64,000 nucleotides of DNA from Planococcus lenghuensis. Lineage in GTDB: Bacteria; Bacillota; Bacilli; Bacillales_A; Planococcaceae. Shown piece by piece: positions 8,656 through 17,342 of the stretch. Numbering within the stretch: the first letter of the stretch is position 1; each line of letters opens with the position of its first letter. The translations under genes and the position numbers were made by a program. Location: NCBI RefSeq assembly GCF_001999905.1, contig NZ_CP019640.1, forward strand, positions 3,328,001-3,392,000, written 5' to 3'. Below the pieces are notes generated by a model, which worked only from the letters and a program-made list of their open reading frames with translations, was not told the origin of the DNA and searched no databases.

Positions 8656-9735
8656 TCAAGAACCGGCATTTTCCTCCCGGGTGGCTTCATAGGCATCCCA
8701 CAGCCCGAGCAGATACATGATTCCAAGCGCACGGTCATACAAGCCATAACCCGGCCGGCAGACTTCACCCCAGATATGGCGGCCATGGTCCGGCCGCACG
8801 TATCCCGTATAATTTTGCTCATGCAGTTCCTTTACAATTCCTTTTACATCAATCGACCCATCTCGGGTATAATGGGAGGTTTCCGTAAAATTGCCGTTCT
8901 CATAAATCTGCACATTGCGGATATGCGCAAATGGCGCCCGGTTGGCATATCTTTTTGCGACGGCAACCATATCGTTCGATGGACTCGCCCCCATCGACCC
9001 CGAGCAGAATGTGAAGGCATTCGACGGTGAATCCGAGATACGGATCAATTTCTCATAACTTTTTTCACTGGTGATAATGCGGGGCAAACCGAAGATCGAA
9101 TATGGCGGATCGTCCGGATGAATCGCCATTTTAATACCCGCGGCTTCTGCCACCGGTAAAATCTCTTTGAGGAAAATCTCCAGATTCGTCCATAATTGCC
9201 CTTCATCAACTTCCTTATAGGCTTCGAATAACTCGGTGATGCGGTCCAGTTTTTCCGGCTCCCAGCCGGGAAGCGTCAAATCCGATGCTTCGCTTACAGT
9301 GCGGATCAGTTCTTTCGGGTCCAGTCGCTCCACTTTCGTCTTCTCAAAGAACAATGCAGTGGAACCGTCTGCTAGCGGATGGAACATTTCCGTCCGTGTC
9401 CAGTCAAAGATCGGCATGAAATTATAGCAGATCACTTTAACTCCAAACTCCGCCAGGTTCCGGATGGATTCCTTGTAGTTTTCAATGTACCGGTCGCGGT
9501 CCTGATTGCCGAGTTTGATCGATTCATGGATATTGACGCTCTCCACCACTTCCGCGTGGAAACCATGGGACTCGATAGCTTCCACTTCTCTTCGGATTTC
9601 CTCTTTCGTCCACACCTCTCCAGCCGGTTTGTCATGAAGTGCCCAGACGATGCCTTTGACACCCGGAATCTGTTTTATATGTTCAAGCGTAACGGTGTCA
9701 TTGTCCCGACCGTACCAGCGAAATGTCATATTCAT
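8656..9735 (-). CDS. uxuA: D-mannonate dehydratase
   Basis: Converts D-mannonate to 2-keto-3-deoxy-D-gluconate. The 359-residue length is typical. Metal-binding and active-site stretches are visible: VICYNFMPIFDWTRT, KMAIHPDDPPYSIFG, TFCSGSMGASPSND, FAHIRNVQIY and the C-terminal VRPDHGRHIWGE. Cytoplasmic. ATG 9735 has AAGGAGAG upstream. It sits between kdgA (15 bases upstream) and the GH3 gene downstream, so it is the third step of the glucuronate route encoded here: UxaC, UxuB, UxuA, KdgK, KdgA. Confidence 0.95.
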   Translation of the reverse strand: MNMTFRWYGRDNDTVTLEHIKQIPGVKGIVWALHDKPAGEVWTKEEIRREVEAIESHGFHAEVVESVNIHESIKLGNQDRDRYIENYKESIRNLAEFGVKVICYNFMPIFDWTRTEMFHPLADGSTALFFEKTKVERLDPKELIRTVSEASDLTLPGWEPEKLDRITELFEAYKEVDEGQLWTNLEIFLKEILPVAEAAGIKMAIHPDDPPYSIFGLPRIITSEKSYEKLIRISDSPSNAFTFCSGSMGASPSNDMVAVAKRYANRAPFAHIRNVQIYENGNFTETSHYTRDGSIDVKGIVKELHEQNYTGYVRPDHGRHIWGEVCRPGYGLYDRALGIMYLLGLWDAYEATREENAGS

Positions 9736-9749
9736 CGTAGTCTCTCCTT

Positions 9750-10370
9750 TTATTGCACGCTTTTTTGCATGTACTGTCGGCTGAGTTCAACAGCCGCTTC
9801 AAAACCGCCGGCTGCATATGCTTTGTTCAAATCACTGCCGATTCCGACAGCTACCGCACCACTTGCCAACCAAGTTTGGATGTTATCCAGGTTAATTCCG
9901 CCTGTCGGCATGATGCGGACATGCGGCAGCGGTCCATTGACCGATTTAATGAAAGATGGTTCGAAGCTATTGGCCGGGAACAGCTTGATGATATCACTTC
10001 CCCATTCCAACGCCTTGACCATCTCACGGATTGTCATACAGCCCGGCAAGTAGGGAATGCCATAACGGTTACAGACAGGTGCGATTTGTTCATTAAAATG
10101 CGGACTGACGATGAATTTGGCACCGGCCAGGATGGCATGGCGCGCCGTCTCAGGATCGAGTACCGAACCCGCGCCGAGCAGGATATCTTCGTGATCGAGC
10201 GCCCCGAATACCTTATGGATGGAAGGGGTCGTGTAAGTCAATTCAACCGTGCGGATTCCGCCTTTGGCCGCCGCTTTTGTTAGTTCGATCGCTTCTTCCG
10301 GACTCGCGCCACGGATGACCGCCACCACTTTTGCGTCAGTCAATTGAGATAAGATGGAGTGTTTTAACAA
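9750..10370 (-). CDS. kdgA: 2-keto-3-deoxy-6-phosphogluconate aldolase
   Basis: A 206-residue class I aldolase of the KDPG/KHG family, splitting KDPG to pyruvate and glyceraldehyde 3-phosphate. The Schiff-base lysine is in DIIKLFPANSF, the catalytic-acid region is TVELTYTTPS, and the phosphate-binding loop is MPTGGINLDNI. The TTG start at 10370 is supported by GAGGAGG at proper distance. It follows kdgK by about 20 bases in the same operon and completes conversion of hexuronates to central metabolites. Confidence 0.93.
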   Translation of the reverse strand: MLKHSILSQLTDAKVVAVIRGASPEEAIELTKAAAKGGIRTVELTYTTPSIHKVFGALDHEDILLGAGSVLDPETARHAILAGAKFIVSPHFNEQIAPVCNRYGIPYLPGCMTIREMVKALEWGSDIIKLFPANSFEPSFIKSVNGPLPHVRIMPTGGINLDNIQTWLASGAVAVGIGSDLNKAYAAGGFEAAVELSRQYMQKSVQ

Positions 10371-10390
10371 GCGCTGCTTCCTCCTCTGGA

Positions 10391-11347
10391 TTAACGTTCG
10401 ATAATTTTTTCTTTCCGGATTAACGCCAATACTTCTTCCAGGTACGGTAATCCCTCATTATCACCGGAGACAGTCGTCACGAGAGCGCCGACCCCATTGG
10501 CAAATTCCAGTGTTTCTTCCGGTGACCAGTCATGCAGCACACCATAAATATAACCGGCATCAAAACCGTCTCCTGCACCAACCGTATCAATCGGAGTGAC
10601 GCTGAACGCTTCTTTTTGATGCCATACACCATCTGTGTAGACACGCGCCCCGTTACCGCCGTCTTTGATGACCAATTGTCCGATGCCGAACCGGGTGGCA
10701 CAGTGCTCCAGCGATTCCTTCGAGGTATCACCGATGATCAATTCGAATTCATCAAGCCCCGTCAATAAAATATCCACTGATGGCAGAATCTCCATATATG
10801 CGGCTTTTGCCTGTTCCAGCGTCCAAAGCTTAAGCCGGATGTTGGGATCAAACGAAATGGGAATGGCCCTTTTTTCTGCAATCTTCAGTACTCTCCTGAC
10901 GATTGCGAGATTCTCAGAGTCGATGGCCAGGAAAACACCTGTCAGATGGATCAGGTCGATCCCTTCGAACATCTTTTCCGTGATGTCTTCAGGTGCCATC
11001 GTCAAAATTGGGGACTGATACCGGTAATAGAACGTTTTGCCGGATCCGTCTTCCCGAATTTCTTTAAAGTTCAATGAAGTCGGATAGCCTTCGACAAATT
11101 CAACATCGGTCATGTCAACACCTTCTCCGCGCGCAAAATTATAAATGACACGGCCGAATTCATCGCCGCCCAGCCGGCTCGCCCATTTGGAACGCAACCC
11201 GAGGCGCGAACAGCCGATAGCGAAATTCAGCTCGGCACCGCCAACTTTGCGGGTAAAGTTTGGGACATACCGAAGAGGGCCGGTATCCGATGGGTTAAAT
11301 GTGATGAGTGCATCACCCAATGTAAAAACACCAAAGTTTTCTGGCAA
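10391..11347 (-). CDS. kdgK: 2-keto-3-deoxygluconate kinase
   Basis: A PfkB-family sugar kinase of 318 residues that phosphorylates KDG to KDPG. The N-terminal substrate motif RKVGGAELNFAIGCSRLG and the C-terminal anion-hole signature DTVGAGDGFDAGYIYG are intact. TTG 11347 with AGAGGAG upstream is the start. It lies between uxuB and kdgA; substrate follows from these neighbours as well as from the family. Cytoplasmic. Confidence 0.93.
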   Translation of the reverse strand: MPENFGVFTLGDALITFNPSDTGPLRYVPNFTRKVGGAELNFAIGCSRLGLRSKWASRLGGDEFGRVIYNFARGEGVDMTDVEFVEGYPTSLNFKEIREDGSGKTFYYRYQSPILTMAPEDITEKMFEGIDLIHLTGVFLAIDSENLAIVRRVLKIAEKRAIPISFDPNIRLKLWTLEQAKAAYMEILPSVDILLTGLDEFELIIGDTSKESLEHCATRFGIGQLVIKDGGNGARVYTDGVWHQKEAFSVTPIDTVGAGDGFDAGYIYGVLHDWSPEETLEFANGVGALVTTVSGDNEGLPYLEEVLALIRKEKIIER

Positions 11348-11391
11348 AACAATTGCTCCTCTCTTGATCGCTGTGCAGTCTTTATAAAAGC

Positions 11392-12162
11392 TTAGATTGT
11401 CATACTTCCAAAGCCGCCGTCCACGCGGAGCAGCGAGCCGGTCACGAAGCCGGAAGCCTTATCAGAAGCGAGATAGACTGCCGCTCCCTGGAGTTCTTCC
11501 GGTTCACCGAAACGATCCATCGGTGTATGGTTTAAAATCGATGCAATCCGGTCTTCACTTAAAATTTTCCGGTTTTGTTCAGCCGGAAAGAATCCCGGGA
11601 TGATTGCGTTGACACGAATTCCGTAAGGCGCGAATTCTCTCGCCAGGAACTGGGTCACACTGTTTACACCGGCTTTTGAAGCGGAGTACGTAAACACTTT
11701 GGACAGTGGCGTCGTGGAAGAGACAGAAGAAATGTTAATGATACTGCCTTTTCTTTTTTGTTCGATCATTCGCTTCGCAAAGACCTGGGTTGTAAACACA
11801 AGCCCTTTTAAGTTCACGTCCATGATTTCGTCCCATTCGTCAGGCTCAAGCTCGAAGAAAGGAGTGGAACTGTTTTTCCCGGGGGCATTGAGCACAATAT
11901 CCCATCCGCCGGCCCATGCTTCGACTTCCTCGGCAAGGTTCTGTATCGACTCGAGCGAGCTTACATCCGCCTGAAAGGATTCAGCCGATCCGCCGGCTGC
12001 TTCGATTTCTTTCGCCACACTTCCCGCTTTTTCCATGTCCCGTCCAACGATGGCGATTCTTGCGCCCTGTTCAGCCAGTCCTTTAGCTATTGAACTCCCT
12101 AATACACTGCTTCCGCCCAGAATTACCGCTGTCTTTCCTGTCAAATCGAATAAGTTTCCCAA
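11392..12162 (-). CDS. uxuB: SDR-family D-mannonate oxidoreductase (YjmF-type UxuB)
   Basis: A 256-residue short-chain dehydrogenase. The NAD-binding GGSSVLGSSIAKGLAEQG, the LNAPGKN strand and the catalytic SSVS...YSASK (Tyr-x3-Lys) are present, and the C-terminus GFVTGSLLRVDGGFG is typical. In Bacillus the same position of the uxu operon holds YjmF/UxuB, an SDR that reduces D-fructuronate to D-mannonate and is unrelated to E. coli UxuB. Placement between symporter and kdgK/uxuA supports that role. TTG 12162 is preceded by GGAGG. Confidence 0.85.
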   Translation of the reverse strand: MGNLFDLTGKTAVILGGSSVLGSSIAKGLAEQGARIAIVGRDMEKAGSVAKEIEAAGGSAESFQADVSSLESIQNLAEEVEAWAGGWDIVLNAPGKNSSTPFFELEPDEWDEIMDVNLKGLVFTTQVFAKRMIEQKRKGSIINISSVSSTTPLSKVFTYSASKAGVNSVTQFLAREFAPYGIRVNAIIPGFFPAEQNRKILSEDRIASILNHTPMDRFGEPEELQGAAVYLASDKASGFVTGSLLRVDGGFGSMTI

Positions 12163-12411
12163 TTATTGTACCTCCAGTTTATTCTTGATTTCCCGATTGC
12201 CTTCACCGGGTAGCGACCGGGTTGAATTTCACACATGGTTCACAGCACTGCTGGAAGCTTGCCTGCTCTTACGGAAAATGAGCTGTGCAAAAAAATCCGC
12301 ACAGCCATTCTCCTCACTTGATTCCATTCCAGTCGCTCGGGTTATGGTCAATCTTCACCATTTCCCATTTCTATGAACGGACCGGCAAATGAAGAAATGG
12401 AGCATCCAATG

Positions 12412-12450
12412 AAAAATACCGTTCTCGGTCAAGATGAGAACGGTGTTTTT
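12412..12450. terminator. Terminator between symporter gene and uxuB
   Basis: AAAATACCGTTCTC / GAGAACGGTGTTTT stem with an eleven-base loop. On the minus strand T-rich sequence follows, directly after the symporter stop. It would partly separate the symporter from uxuB; the 290-base spacer to uxuB may contain a second promoter, though I see no clear one. Confidence 0.75.
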
Positions 12451-12451
12451 C

Positions 12452-13984
12452 TCATTTCGGACTCGTGATAGGATTGAGGGCGTCTTTGCTTCTTTCAACC
12501 TGATCGGGTGAAGTGATGACGACTCCTTCTCTTTCCGCTTTTTCTTTAACATCTGCAATCGTCCGTTGAATTTCTTCCATTCTCTCACTGTTCAAGTGAT
12601 AGAATTTCATTGCAATAAGAGACGCAATCCAGCCAAGCACCGGGATGCCGAACGCCAGGAAGATGGTCATTCCATATAAAGGAGCGGTCAAAGGCTCTCC
12701 GATTTCCGGAAATTCATTTCTGAAACCGATCAGTGCAACGGCGAAACCGACCAGTGCCGGCGCCAGTGACGAAATCAGCTTATCAACGAATGAGAACAGG
12801 GTTCCGATCATGCCAGGGACATACCGGCCTGATTTATACGTCTCATAATCCGATACGTCCGCGATCATCGGAATGACCAGCGCAGAAGGAAGTCCTCCGA
12901 ATCCCATTCCAAGCGCATAAAGTATGAGAAAACCGATAGTGGCAAAGCCAAGGTTTTCAAGAGAAATGGTTCTTGGATCTACAAGGAAAAGAAGTGCAAT
13001 CAGTAGTCCGAATGAGACGAGGCCGATCCATGTCGATGCCACAAACGATTTTTTCAAATCCGTTTTTCTTGCATACCATACACCCGCAAAAGTAATCAGC
13101 AAGGTCGGAACAATGATAATCATCGAAACAGTTCCGCTTAACTCATAGTCTCCGAGTAAAATTCCGAATAACATAACCACCACTACAGCATGACGGAGAA
13201 CACTCAATGTTAATTTGTCACTGGAAGCTGCAATAATCAGCATCAGCAGCGGGCGATTCCCTTTCAGAATCGGCCAGTAATCACGGAAATTCGTTTGAAC
13301 GTTCAGGTCCGCCAAACCAAAATACTCTTTCCGGTCCTTCGGCCAGATTCCGATTACCGCCAACCCAGTGAAGATGAATCCCAGGACAATTGCATAGGTG
13401 TTTAATTCAGTAAACAGGGGCATTGTAAATCCGCCGTGTTTTGCAACGAGAACGGAAGCGACAAAAACCTGTCCGCCGACAAACAACAAGGTGTTGTAGA
13501 CGCCATCGAATACAGCGAAGAGCGGCCGCTGCTTCGGATCGTTCGTCAGTACAGTCTGCGCCGCTTTCGTGCAGGCAGTCTGGAATGTGTAACCGATAAT
13601 GTAGATGCCGTAGATTGCGATGAAAAACACAAGCTGCAAAGATTCAGGCAATAAATGCGTAAAATTGTACATAACCAGGATAGAGCCGGCTAAAATAATA
13701 TTCCCCATGACCATCAGCGGCCGGAATTTACCAAACTTCGATTCGGTCTTGTCAATGACAAAGCCGATGATCGGATCGGTGATTCCATCAAATACCCGCA
13801 TGAATGTCAGGATCATACTGACTACAACCACCGTCAGTCCAGCAACACCGGTAGCGTAATATGTGACAAAAGCCAAAATGAACATATATAGATTTGTGGC
13901 TGTATTATTCAGTGCAAAAAATCCGATTCGCCAAACCTGCGCCTTGTGATATTCATTGATGTTGCCTGCTGCTGTGCCAGTCAT
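12452..13984 (-). CDS. GPH-family sugar:cation symporter (MFS; hexuronide uptake)
   Basis: A 510-residue integral membrane protein with about twelve segments. It shows the family signature after the second helix, RVFDGITDPIIGFVIDKTES, and KFGKFRPLMVMGNI, which is the glycoside-pentoside-hexuronide (GPH; YjmB/UidB/XynB-like) hallmark. The C-terminus is a charged cytoplasmic tail (HLNSERMEEIQRTIADVKEK). Substrate is probably glucuronate or a glucuronide, from operon context. ATG 13984 has AAAAGGGGAA upstream. A long XylR-type operator and a cre-like site lie 120-180 bases upstream. Confidence 0.88.
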   Translation of the reverse strand: MTGTAAGNINEYHKAQVWRIGFFALNNTATNLYMFILAFVTYYATGVAGLTVVVVSMILTFMRVFDGITDPIIGFVIDKTESKFGKFRPLMVMGNIILAGSILVMYNFTHLLPESLQLVFFIAIYGIYIIGYTFQTACTKAAQTVLTNDPKQRPLFAVFDGVYNTLLFVGGQVFVASVLVAKHGGFTMPLFTELNTYAIVLGFIFTGLAVIGIWPKDRKEYFGLADLNVQTNFRDYWPILKGNRPLLMLIIAASSDKLTLSVLRHAVVVVMLFGILLGDYELSGTVSMIIIVPTLLITFAGVWYARKTDLKKSFVASTWIGLVSFGLLIALLFLVDPRTISLENLGFATIGFLILYALGMGFGGLPSALVIPMIADVSDYETYKSGRYVPGMIGTLFSFVDKLISSLAPALVGFAVALIGFRNEFPEIGEPLTAPLYGMTIFLAFGIPVLGWIASLIAMKFYHLNSERMEEIQRTIADVKEKAEREGVVITSPDQVERSKDALNPITSPK

Positions 13985-14100
13985 AAGAATTCCCCTTTTC
14001 CTATAAATAGTGTGTCCATCGCCGAGTTTTCAATCATCACTTGGATACGCTTTCAAAATCGGTTGTCGTTCCCTTGGCTGTTTCGATCGGAATATTTGCT

Positions 14101-14142
14101 GTTAATTAAATATTTGTTTGGCCAACAAACTATTTAATTAAC
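14101..14142. promoter_or_regulatory. ROK/XylR-type operator before the symporter operon
   Basis: A 42-base near-perfect palindrome centred on TTTGTTTGGCCAACAAAC, with outer arms GTTAATTAAATA and TATTTAATTAAC. The core matches the known Bacillus XylR operator plan (TTTGTTTGGGCAACAAAC). The ROK protein at 19768-20982 is the natural candidate to bind it. Confidence 0.75.
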
Positions 14143-14150
14143 AATATATA

Positions 14151-14164
14151 TGAAAGCGCTTTAT
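14151..14164. promoter_or_regulatory. CcpA cre-like site
   Basis: TGAAAGCGCTTTAT fits the catabolite-responsive element consensus at most positions, including the central CG with flanking A/T arms. It lies nine bases from the ROK operator, so the symporter-uxu operon is probably both induced by substrate and repressed by preferred sugars. Confidence 0.55.
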
Positions 14165-14301
14165 TAATCAACACTTTTTCGTAACTTTTAGAAAACTTTT
14201 TGCTTATCGGTAATCCGGCCCTGTCATCCGACGCGATTGCCGGTAAACCCAGCTGTTTTTTGTTGAGTGGTCCCGGCGACGGGAAAAGGGAAATGCAACG
14301 G

Positions 14302-15375
14302 TTATGGAGTTACAACCACCGCTTGTTCTTGAGCTTTAAGACATAGTTCCGCCGCCTTGAATGCATGCTCTTGAGTCATGGCATTCTCTGTCCGATTGAG
14401 GCAATCCTTTATGAACTCCCCAAAGAAAGGGAAGCCGACTTCACCTGCCAGTTCATAATGCTTTTCTCCTTCTTTATTGACCAGATAAAGATGGTCTCCT
14501 GATTCTTCTCTCGCCACGTCGATGTATTTACGGATTTCGATTGTGCCTTCCGTTCCTGTGATGAATGTGCGGCCATCTCCCCATGTCCGCAGTCCTTCAG
14601 GCGTAAACCAATCCACTTTGAAGATTTGTGTGGCGCCATTATCCCCAAGAAGGGTCGCGTCACCGTAGTCCTCCAGTTCAGGGTGTTCCGGATTATTGTA
14701 ATTACCCACTTTGCTGTGGAGAACTTTCGCATTCTTACATCCGGCATAGTACAGAAACTGCTCGATCTGATGACTGCCGATATCACAGAGGATTCCGCCA
14801 TACTGTTCTTTTTCAAAGAACCAGTCCGGGCGGCTCGACGCGTTCAGTCGGTGAGGCCCGAATCCGGTCACTTGAATGACCTGGCCGATCGCCCCGCCTT
14901 TGATCAGGTCTCCGGCGAATACGGCTCCTTCCACGTGCAGGCGTTCACTGAAATAGACCATGTACTTCTGCCCGGTTTTTTCCACGACCTGTTTCGTCTC
15001 TTCCAATTGCGCCATGGTGGTGAAAGGCGTCTTATCTGTAAAATAATCTTTTCCGGATTCCATCACCCGGTTTCCAAGCGCACTTCGTTTTGAAGGAACG
15101 GCAGCTGCGGCAATCAATTTAACCGTTTCGTCTTCCAGTACCTGCTCTAACGACCCGGCGATTTCCACTTCCGGAAATTTTCCCTTAAACTCTTTCACTT
15201 TATCCGGATCCGGATCATATACCCATTTTAAAGTAGCACCGGCTTCCACCAGCCCATTAACCATTCCGTAAATATGGCCATGATCCAAGGCGACAGCCGC
15301 AATCGGAAATTCCCCTTCTCGCACGACAGGATTCGGCTTTCCTTTCGGCGCATATGTCATTCCGTCTTTGCTCAT
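14302..15375 (-). CDS. Gfo/Idh/MocA-family dehydrogenase A
   Basis: A 357-residue NAD(P)-dependent oxidoreductase. The N-terminal Rossmann fold begins unusually, with FPIAAVALDHGHIYGMVNGL instead of GxGxxG; the lysine motif corresponds to DKTPFTTMAQL, and the catalytic His region is ILCDIGSHQIEQFLYY. The C-terminal domain gives the family's sheet (GAVFAGDLIKGGAIGQVIQV). Substrate unknown. It is the last gene of a four-gene run with an isomerase and two further Gfo/Idh proteins. ATG has GGGGAGAT upstream. The unusual glycine motif is seen in some family members. Confidence 0.85.
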   Translation of the reverse strand: MSKDGMTYAPKGKPNPVVREGEFPIAAVALDHGHIYGMVNGLVEAGATLKWVYDPDPDKVKEFKGKFPEVEIAGSLEQVLEDETVKLIAAAAVPSKRSALGNRVMESGKDYFTDKTPFTTMAQLEETKQVVEKTGQKYMVYFSERLHVEGAVFAGDLIKGGAIGQVIQVTGFGPHRLNASSRPDWFFEKEQYGGILCDIGSHQIEQFLYYAGCKNAKVLHSKVGNYNNPEHPELEDYGDATLLGDNGATQIFKVDWFTPEGLRTWGDGRTFITGTEGTIEIRKYIDVAREESGDHLYLVNKEGEKHYELAGEVGFPFFGEFIKDCLNRTENAMTQEHAFKAAELCLKAQEQAVVVTP

Positions 15376-15412
15376 TTGTTTTCGATCTCCCCAAAAAATT
15401 TCATCTGTGTCA

Positions 15413-16273
15413 TTAAAACCAGTCCGAATAGCCGAGTTGGCGTAGATTTTCTGCTGAAGTCTTCAGACAATCGAATGGATCACGGCCATATGTGTCATCC
15501 TGTTCCACGAAAAAGTACCGGACACCGCTGCTCTTTCCGGCTTCGATCGCCGATTGGATGTCCATGTTCCCTTCGCCCACTTCCGCAAACTCTATCAGGT
15601 TCATGAATTTTCCGAAAAACTTACCCATATCTTTGAAATCTTCATCATCCACTTCCAAGCTGCCAATCCGGTAATCCTTTAAGTGCAGCAGGGAAATCCG
15701 GTCCTTATACCGGTTGATAATATTCACCGGATTTTCCCCTGCCCGCTGGATCCAGTGAATATCCAATTCAAACCCCAATTTGGTCGTGTTGTTCTTGATC
15801 AAATCAAGCAAATATTCGCCGTCATACTTCTGGAATTCAATATGATGCGTATGATAATAGAGTTCGATTCCCTGTTCCGCTAACCGGTGTGCCATTTCTT
15901 CCGCTTTTGCGATAAAATCCATGATCTTTTCTTTATCACCCATGACCGTAAATGGAAGCATCCCGATGCGCAGAAAGCGACAATCAAGTGTTTTGCAGTC
16001 CGCAACAATCTTGTCGAAGTCGGCAGTCAGCGTTTCACCAGGCATGCCAGGCAGCATCGGTTCAAGCGGTGCGGACAACGCTGCAATTTCAATATCAAAA
16101 TCACCGCTTGCCCGTTTCAGCTCTGCCACGTTTGCTTCAGTCATCGGAATCTGCGACACTTCCACTGCCCGGTACCCGAGTTCATTGATGTTCCGCATTG
16201 TGTCATAGACGCCGATCTCTTCCACCTTTTCCTTGAGCATCATCATTTGCACACCGATTTTTCCATTCGTCAT
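15413..16273 (-). CDS. Sugar phosphate isomerase/epimerase-like TIM barrel
   Basis: A 286-residue AP-endonuclease-2/xylose-isomerase-like barrel. Metal-binding residues fall in ELYYHTHHIEF, LGFELDIHWIQRAGENP, ISLLHLKDYRIG and FAEVGEGNMDIQSAIEAG. The terminal RYFFVEQDDTYGRDPFDC is typical for the IolE/IolH-like COG1082 group. It overlaps the next gene upstream by four bases (ATGA) with GGAGG before the ATG, so it is translationally coupled to dehydrogenase B. Such pairs oxidise and isomerise inositols, keto-sugars or glycosides. The actual substrate cannot be read from sequence. Confidence 0.85.
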   Translation of the reverse strand: MTNGKIGVQMMMLKEKVEEIGVYDTMRNINELGYRAVEVSQIPMTEANVAELKRASGDFDIEIAALSAPLEPMLPGMPGETLTADFDKIVADCKTLDCRFLRIGMLPFTVMGDKEKIMDFIAKAEEMAHRLAEQGIELYYHTHHIEFQKYDGEYLLDLIKNNTTKLGFELDIHWIQRAGENPVNIINRYKDRISLLHLKDYRIGSLEVDDEDFKDMGKFFGKFMNLIEFAEVGEGNMDIQSAIEAGKSSGVRYFFVEQDDTYGRDPFDCLKTSAENLRQLGYSDWF

Positions 16274-17280
16274 TGATAAACCTCCATTGCTATCTCTTTT
16301 TTTGTGTCACTCGACTGGCGGATTGCATCAATCACTTCCATTGACTGCAATGCGTCGTACGCGTGGATGTAATCATCCGTGTCATTCAAAATGCATTGAT
16401 AGAACTGATTGATCAGTTTCATATGGCTTGCTCCATAGTAAAACTTGCTGCCGGGTAATTTTTCGTCTTCGATGATCTTTTCTTTTTCGCCCTGATCATT
16501 CAGCTTTGTCAAAATACTATCCTTAATGGTGAATTTCCCATTCTCGAAAAGGACTTGGAGCTCCACCGACGAATTCACCGCATTTGCATTGGTCGCAAAA
16601 AACAGCCCCGTCGCCCCGCTTTCAAATCGGAAAGAAGCGACTGCTGTATCTTCCACTTCAATGCCATAATCCAGCAGCTGGTCCACCGACCCTTTAATGG
16701 CCGTCATTTTTCCGCCGATCAGCTGCATCAGATCCACCGTATGAAGGGACTGATTGATCATCACTCCACCGCCGGAGAGATCCATCTTTCCGCGCCAAGG
16801 TTTAACATCGTAATATTCTTTCGGGCGGAACCATGTCACTAATCCTTTTATTCCCGTGACTTTGCCGTATTCCCCGCTCGCGGTGATTTTAAGCAATTCT
16901 TCGACCGTCTCATTAAAACGGTTTTGAAGACAGATACAAATTTTAACGTTTTCATACCGCTCTTCCAGTTCGACCAATGCCGCTCCTTCGTTTGCATCCA
17001 ACGCCAACGGCTTTTCCTGAAAAACGTGGATTCCCTTTTCAACACACGCTTTTGTGACCGGGTAATGAAGATGATGAGGCAGACAGATATGAACGCAATC
17101 GAGTGCTTCTTTCTCAAGCATTTCATTGAAATCCGTGTAGAAGGCGACTCCGGTAAAGGCTTCCGCGGCTTTTTCATCAATATCACAAACTGCCGTCAAC
17201 ATCGCATGGGGGTTATTTTCAATGGCTTGGATATGGATCGTTGAAATGTCACCAAGTCCGATTACGCCTATTTTCAGCAT
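16270..17280 (-). CDS. Gfo/Idh/MocA-family dehydrogenase B
   Basis: A 336-residue NAD(P)-dependent oxidoreductase. The Rossmann motif KIGVIGLGDISTIHIQAI opens the protein, the catalytic lysine is in HVFQEKPLALDANEG, and GGVMINQSLHTVDLMQLIGG marks the C-terminal domain with its active-site His. The frame extends back to 17307, but ATG 17280 places the family start M-L-K-I-G-V-I-G at residue 1 and has GAGGAG upstream. Coupled to the TIM-barrel gene downstream by a four-base overlap. Substrate unknown. Confidence 0.88.
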   Translation of the reverse strand: MLKIGVIGLGDISTIHIQAIENNPHAMLTAVCDIDEKAAEAFTGVAFYTDFNEMLEKEALDCVHICLPHHLHYPVTKACVEKGIHVFQEKPLALDANEGAALVELEERYENVKICICLQNRFNETVEELLKITASGEYGKVTGIKGLVTWFRPKEYYDVKPWRGKMDLSGGGVMINQSLHTVDLMQLIGGKMTAIKGSVDQLLDYGIEVEDTAVASFRFESGATGLFFATNANAVNSSVELQVLFENGKFTIKDSILTKLNDQGEKEKIIEDEKLPGSKFYYGASHMKLINQFYQCILNDTDDYIHAYDALQSMEVIDAIRQSSDTKKEIAMEVYQ

Positions 17281-17342
17281 AAGACATAAGCTCCTCTTGA
17301 AAAACAACTCATAGCCGGATCGGCAATGAGTTAGTTTTCAGA

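Noticed and set aside
12163-12411. Separate promoter and operator for uxuB
   Set aside because: No ROK-type box or convincing promoter hexamers could be found, although the spacer length would allow one.
13985-14301. A small gene between dehydrogenase A and the symporter
   Set aside because: Only the operator, cre-like site and AT-rich promoter DNA are present; open frames are short and lack ribosome binding sites.
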